Below are positions 59,345-64,000 of a stretch of DNA of 64,000 nucleotides, piece by piece. The notes beneath the pieces are model-generated. The model was not told where the DNA came from. It saw only the letters and a list, made by a program, of their open reading frames with translations, and ran no database searches. Both the position numbers and the translations under genes were made by a program. Source of the stretch: Pararhizobium gei (GTDB lineage: Bacteria; Pseudomonadota; Alphaproteobacteria; Rhizobiales; Rhizobiaceae); NCBI RefSeq assembly GCF_029223885.1, contig NZ_CP119409.1, forward strand, positions 4,144,501 through 4,208,500. Reading direction: 5' to 3'. How positions within the stretch are numbered: the stretch's first letter is position 1; the number at the start of each line of letters is the position of its first letter.

Positions 59345-60265
59345 ATGGCGTTTCTGGTTGCCCGCCGTCTCGTCCAGACGCTGCTCATCCTGTTTGGCGT
59401 CGCTGCGATCACATTTCTGCTGCTTTACGCCTTTCCGGCGGATCCGGCACGCATGATCGCCGGCCGTAGCGCGACAGCGCAGACCGTCGCCAATATCCGC
59501 CACGAGCTTGGCCTGGACCAGCCGCTTCCGGTGCAATTCCTGACCTATCTGCAGGGTATCCTACAAGGCGATCTCGGCCGCTCCTACGCCCAGAAAACCG
59601 ATGTCGGCACGCTGATCGCCGCGCGCCTGCCGGCAACACTTCTCCTGATGGCCGCCGGCATCTTCATCGAGGTGATGCTCGGCGTCTTCTTCGGCGTCGT
59701 CGCCGCGCTCCGCCGGGGCGGAACGGTGGACCGTGTCGTGATGATGGCATCCTTCGTCGGGGTTTCCGCACCGCAATTCGTGGCTGCCCTGCTTATGCTC
59801 TATGTCTTTGCCGTTACGCTCGGCTGGTTTCCAATGAGCGGCTTCGGGAGCTTTGCCCATGTCGTTCTGCCCGCCGCCACGCTCGGCATTCTTGGTGCCG
59901 GCTGGTACGCCCGCATGGTCCGGTCGACGATGATCGACGTGCTCAATCAGGATTATGTCCGCACTGCACGTGCAAAGGGTCTTTCTTCCGCCCGCATCGT
60001 ACTTCGCCATGCGCTGCCCAACGCGCTTTTGCCTGTCATCGCCATGATCGGCATCGATATCGGCCAGTTCATGGGTGGCGTCGTCGTGGTCGAGGCGGTC
60101 TATGGCTGGCCGGGTATCGGCCAGCTTGCCTGGCAGGCCATCCAGCAGGTCGATATTCCAATCATCATGGGCGTGACGCTGGTCTCTGCGCTTGCCATCG
60201 TTCTCGGCAACCTCGTTGCCGACGTTCTCGCACCACTCATCGATCCGCGCATTCGAGCGCGTTAA
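59345..60265 (+). CDS. ABC transporter permease, DppB/OppB type
   Basis: A 306-residue permease with LVQTLLILFGVAAITFLLLY as first span, DPARMIAGRSATAQTVANIR, HELGLDQPLPVQFLTYLQGI, the EAA loop (DYVRTARAKGLSSARIVLRH, about 203) and the end LGNLVADVLAPLIDPRIRAR. It forms the translocation pore with the DppC-type subunit encoded just upstream. The binding protein follows after 37 bases. Confidence 0.93.
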   Translation: MAFLVARRLVQTLLILFGVAAITFLLLYAFPADPARMIAGRSATAQTVANIRHELGLDQPLPVQFLTYLQGILQGDLGRSYAQKTDVGTLIAARLPATLLLMAAGIFIEVMLGVFFGVVAALRRGGTVDRVVMMASFVGVSAPQFVAALLMLYVFAVTLGWFPMSGFGSFAHVVLPAATLGILGAGWYARMVRSTMIDVLNQDYVRTARAKGLSSARIVLRHALPNALLPVIAMIGIDIGQFMGGVVVVEAVYGWPGIGQLAWQAIQQVDIPIIMGVTLVSALAIVLGNLVADVLAPLIDPRIRAR

Positions 60266-60302
60266 CCCATCCCAAAGCAGCAACCAAAAAGGGGAACTCA
60301 TA

Positions 60303-61922
60303 ATGTTCAAACGCTGGCTTCGACATACAACTGTAGCGGCGGCGCTCGCCTTCGCACCGCTTACCGCCTTCGCGCAGGACGCACCCAAACAGGGCGGCGA
60401 TATCGTCATCACCTACAAGGACGACATCGCCACACTCGATCCCGCGATCGGCTATGACTGGGTTAACTGGTCGATGATCAAGAGCCTTTATTCCCGGCTG
60501 ATGGACTATACGCCGGGCACGCCGGATCTCATTCCTTCGCTGGCCGAATCCTTCGAGGTCGCGCCGGATGGACTGACCTACACGTTCAAGCTGCGCAAGG
60601 GGGTCACGTTCTCGAATGGCCGCGAGGTCGTCGCATCCGATGTGAAATATTCGATCGAACGCGCCGTCAACCCGAAGACGCAAGGCCCCGGCGCCGGCTT
60701 CTTCGGCGCGATCAAGGGCTTCGACACGCTGTCGGGCGGCACGTCGGAGACGCTGGAAGGCATCGAGACGCCGGACGATGCGACTGTCATTTTCCGTCTC
60801 TCGCGTCCCGATGCAACCTTCCTGCATGTACTCGCCATCAACTTCGCCTCCGTTGTTCCGAAAGAGGCCGTTGAAGCGGCAGCTGGCGATTTCGGCAAGA
60901 ATCCGGTCGGTTCCGGCACTTTCGTGCTGAAGGAATGGACCATTGGGCAGCGTCTCGTCTTCGAACGAAATCCCGACTATTTCGTCAAGGAGATGCCCCA
61001 TATCGACAAGTTTACGGTGGAGGTCGGCCAGGAGCCGCTGGTTGCGCTGCTGCGCCTGCAGAAGGGCGAAGTCGATATCGCCGGGGACGGCATTCCACCG
61101 GCAAAATTCCTCGAGATCAAGAACGCGCCGGAAGGCGCCGACGTGATCGTCGATGGTGAACAACTGCACACCGGCTATGTGACGCTCAACACAAAAGTAA
61201 AACCGTTCGACGACCTGAAGGTTCGCCAGGCTGTCAACATGGCGATCAACAAGGAGCGCATCACCCGCATCCTCAATGGTCGCGCAACCGCGGCCAACCA
61301 GGTGCTGCCACCGTTGATGCCGGGCTACGACAAGGCCTATGCCGGCTATGCCTATGATGTCGAGAAGGCCAAGGCGCTGTTGGCGGAAGCCGGCCTTGCC
61401 GATGGTTTCGAGACCATCCTTTACTCGACCAACACCGATCCGCAGCCGCGCATCGCCCAGGCAATCCAGCAGGATCTTGCCGCCATCGGCGTCAAGGCCG
61501 AGGTGCGGGCATTGGCACAATCGAACGTCATCGCAGCAGGCGGGACCGAAGGCGAAGCGCCGATGATCTGGTCGGGCGGCATGGCCTGGATCGCAGACTT
61601 TCCGGATCCGTCGAATTTCTACGGGCCGATCCTCGGCTGCGCCGGTGCGGTCCAGGGCGGCTGGAACTGGTCGTGGTATTGCAACAAGGACCTTGACGCG
61701 CGGGCAATCGCGGCCGATTCGATGTCCGATCCGACAAAGTCGGCCGAGCGCACGGCCGCCTGGGAGAAGATTTTCACAGATGTCATGGCTGATGCGCCGT
61801 GGATCCCGGTGACGAACGAACGCCGGGTTGTCGCCAAGTCGCCGCGCATGGGTGGCGAGGGCAATATCTACATCGACCCGACCCGGGTCATCAACTACGA
61901 CGCAATCTTCGTCAAGGACTGA
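60303..61922 (+). CDS. ABC transporter substrate-binding protein (SBP_bac_5)
   Basis: A 539-residue periplasmic binding protein. Residues 1-24 form a Sec signal peptide ending in LTAFA, with cleavage before QDAPKQGG. Typical stretches are ATLDPAIGYDWVNWSMIKSL, YTFKLRKGVTFSNGREVVAS and LKVRQAVNMAINKERITRIL. The ligand is not evident. The AmiC/AmiR genes and the acetamidase-family gene in the operon point to an amide-containing compound or short peptide rather than a general oligopeptide. A clear GGGGA ribosome site precedes the ATG. Confidence 0.9.
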   Translation: MFKRWLRHTTVAAALAFAPLTAFAQDAPKQGGDIVITYKDDIATLDPAIGYDWVNWSMIKSLYSRLMDYTPGTPDLIPSLAESFEVAPDGLTYTFKLRKGVTFSNGREVVASDVKYSIERAVNPKTQGPGAGFFGAIKGFDTLSGGTSETLEGIETPDDATVIFRLSRPDATFLHVLAINFASVVPKEAVEAAAGDFGKNPVGSGTFVLKEWTIGQRLVFERNPDYFVKEMPHIDKFTVEVGQEPLVALLRLQKGEVDIAGDGIPPAKFLEIKNAPEGADVIVDGEQLHTGYVTLNTKVKPFDDLKVRQAVNMAINKERITRILNGRATAANQVLPPLMPGYDKAYAGYAYDVEKAKALLAEAGLADGFETILYSTNTDPQPRIAQAIQQDLAAIGVKAEVRALAQSNVIAAGGTEGEAPMIWSGGMAWIADFPDPSNFYGPILGCAGAVQGGWNWSWYCNKDLDARAIAADSMSDPTKSAERTAAWEKIFTDVMADAPWIPVTNERRVVAKSPRMGGEGNIYIDPTRVINYDAIFVKD

Positions 61923-61935
61923 CGAAAGGGCACTG

Positions 61936-62063
61936 CCCCTCATCCGCCCCTCTTTCACCCAAAGGGGCGGGCACCTTCGCCCCGTAAACGGGGAGAAGGA
62001 CGAGCGGCGAACTCCGAGCCAGTTCCCTCTCCCCGTGCGCGGGGAGAGAGCTGCGATGAGGGG
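61936..62063. repeat. RIME-like rhizobial intergenic mosaic element
   Basis: A 128-base element bounded by a 9-bp inverted repeat (CCCCTCATC / GATGAGGGG). Inside are three more hairpins: CGCCCCT/AGGGGCG, CCCCGT/ACGGGG flanked by CCTTC/GAAGG, and CTCTCCCCG/CGGGGAGAG. This closely resembles, from memory, the palindromic RIME repeats scattered between genes in Rhizobium and Sinorhizobium. It lies between the binding-protein gene and the amidase gene and could act on mRNA stability or 3'-end formation inside the operon. Confidence 0.8.
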
Positions 62064-62100
62064 CAAGCCTCACAGTTAAAAATCAATACGGGGAAACACC

Positions 62101-63041
62101 ATGTGCGTCGCCTGCACCTATACCATTCACCGCGCCCAGCACAATTTCGGCTGGAACAGGGACTTCGAACCGGCTGTCATCGCCAGGCCGGGCGAAACGA
62201 TCCATTTCGAATGCCTGGATTCCTCCGGTGGCCAGCTGGGGGCCGGCTCGACGCTGGAGACGCTGGCGGCACTCGACTTCGGCAAGATCAATCCGGTCAC
62301 CGGGCCGGTCTATATCGAAGGGGCTGCGCCGGGCGATGCGCTGAAGGTCACCATCCGCCGTTTCATCCCCTCCGGCATCGGCTGGACAGCAAATATTCCC
62401 GGTTTCGGGCTCCTCGCCGATCAATTCAAGGATCCGGCCCTGCATATGTGGTCCTATGACGCCAACACCATGGCGCCGTCTCTTTTTGGCCCCGGTGGCA
62501 AGGTTCCGCTAAAACCCTTCGCCGGCACGATCGGCGTCGCACCGGCCGAGCCTGGATTGCATTCCGTGGTACCGCCACGCCGCGTCGGCGGCAATCTCGA
62601 CATCCGCGACCTGACGGCAGGCGTCACGCTCTATCTGCCGGTCGAAGTCGAAGGCGCCCTCTTTTCGATCGGCGACACGCATGCCGCCCAGGGCGATGGT
62701 GAGGTCTGCGGTACGGCGATCGAGAGCCAGATGGAGGTGGAGGCGACGATCGAACTGGTCAAGGATGCCCGGCTGCAGAGCCCGCGCTTCACCACCACCG
62801 AACCCGTGACCCGGCATCTCGATGGCATGGGCTATGAAGTGACCACCGGTATCGGCCCGGATTTGATGACCGGTGCGCGGGAAAGCGTCATGCGCATGAT
62901 TGACCTGCTCACCACCGAACACGGCATGAATCCCGTTGATGCCTACATGCTCTGCTCGGTCTGCGGCGATCTCAGGATCAGCGAAATCGTCGACATGCCG
63001 AACTGGGTCGTATCCTTCTACTTCCCCAGGATCGTATTTTC

Positions 63042-63045
<4 letters not shown>
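62101..63045 (+). CDS. Acetamidase/formamidase family protein
   Basis: A 314-residue enzyme of the FmdA/AmdA family, which hydrolyses short-chain amides to acid and ammonia in the cytoplasm. Family features include ARPGETIHFECLDSSGGQL, the GPVYIEGAAPGDALKVTI strand (about 77), RRVGGNLDIRDLTAGVTLYL (about 160), SIGDTHAAQGDGEVCGTAIE (about 191) and DAYMLCSVCGDLRISEIVD near the C-terminus. Together with AmiC/AmiR and the transporter it suggests import and deamidation of an amide. Its stop overlaps the next ATPase gene's GTG start (GTGA). Confidence 0.93.

Positions 63046-64000
<955 letters not shown>

Overview
The window reads as chromosome or large-replicon sequence of an alphaproteobacterium of the Rhizobiaceae (Rhizobium/Agrobacterium/Sinorhizobium type). 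The basis is GC-rich coding sequence, typical rhizobial gene content (phnM/phnN/DUF1045, fused OppDF-type ATPases, Kps/Rkp-like capsule export, small rhizobial orphan proteins) and one intergenic element built like the Rhizobium-specific mosaic repeats (RIME). The species cannot be fixed from sequence alone.

Layout. (1) 1-3.4 kb: end of a 2-oxoadipate dioxygenase/decarboxylase (HglS/DUF1338), a D-2-hydroxyglutarate-dehydrogenase-like flavoprotein and an ALDH7-type aminoadipate-semialdehyde dehydrogenase, together a lysine catabolic module. (2) 3.5-7.1 kb, minus strand: phnN, phnM and a DUF1045 gene whose best start is a CTG, then a class II fructose-bisphosphate aldolase. (3) 7.9-13.2 kb: a complete oligopeptide importer oppA-B-C-DF. 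(4) 13.2-16 kb: small orphans and a membrane GGDEF-EAL protein. (5) 16-38 kb: a surface-polysaccharide locus. It has two TPR-glycosyltransferase fusions flanking the dTDP-rhamnose genes rfbCBDA, two GT4 enzymes, three pyruvyl-transferase paralogues, manC, and a Kps-type export set (lipoprotein KpsD-like, KpsE-like, KpsM-like and a strikingly degenerate KpsT-like ATPase). (6) 38-39.5 kb: small genes, a decayed IS3-type transposase fragment and a GreA/GreB-family factor. (7) 39.6-56.2 kb: a minus-strand accessory block of nine genes with no recognised system identity. (8) 56.6-64 kb: an amiC-amiR-controlled amide/peptide importer with an acetamidase/formamidase, preceded by a promoter and a textbook intrinsic terminator in the leader.

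The most unusual part is block 7. A SARP/BTAD-TPR regulator is followed by a PAP2 phosphatase carrying an Asn-Lys repeat, a signal-less subtilisin-like protease, two proteins sharing a paralogous C-terminal module (one with two internal Gly/Ser-rich repeats), a hemopexin-repeat protein fused to an M15-like peptidase motif, a 128-residue protein and two giant proteins (1110 and 1165 residues). The genes are tightly packed with good ribosome sites. An intrinsic terminator after the protease gene splits the block into a regulator/enzyme part and a six-gene structural part. I see no phage tail, contractile-sheath or type VI secretion hallmark, so I treat it as an undescribed candidate system.

Block 8 looks like a substrate-induced circuit. 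Cytosolic AmiC would sense an amide, release the ANTAR protein AmiR, and let transcription pass the leader terminator into the transporter and amidase genes.
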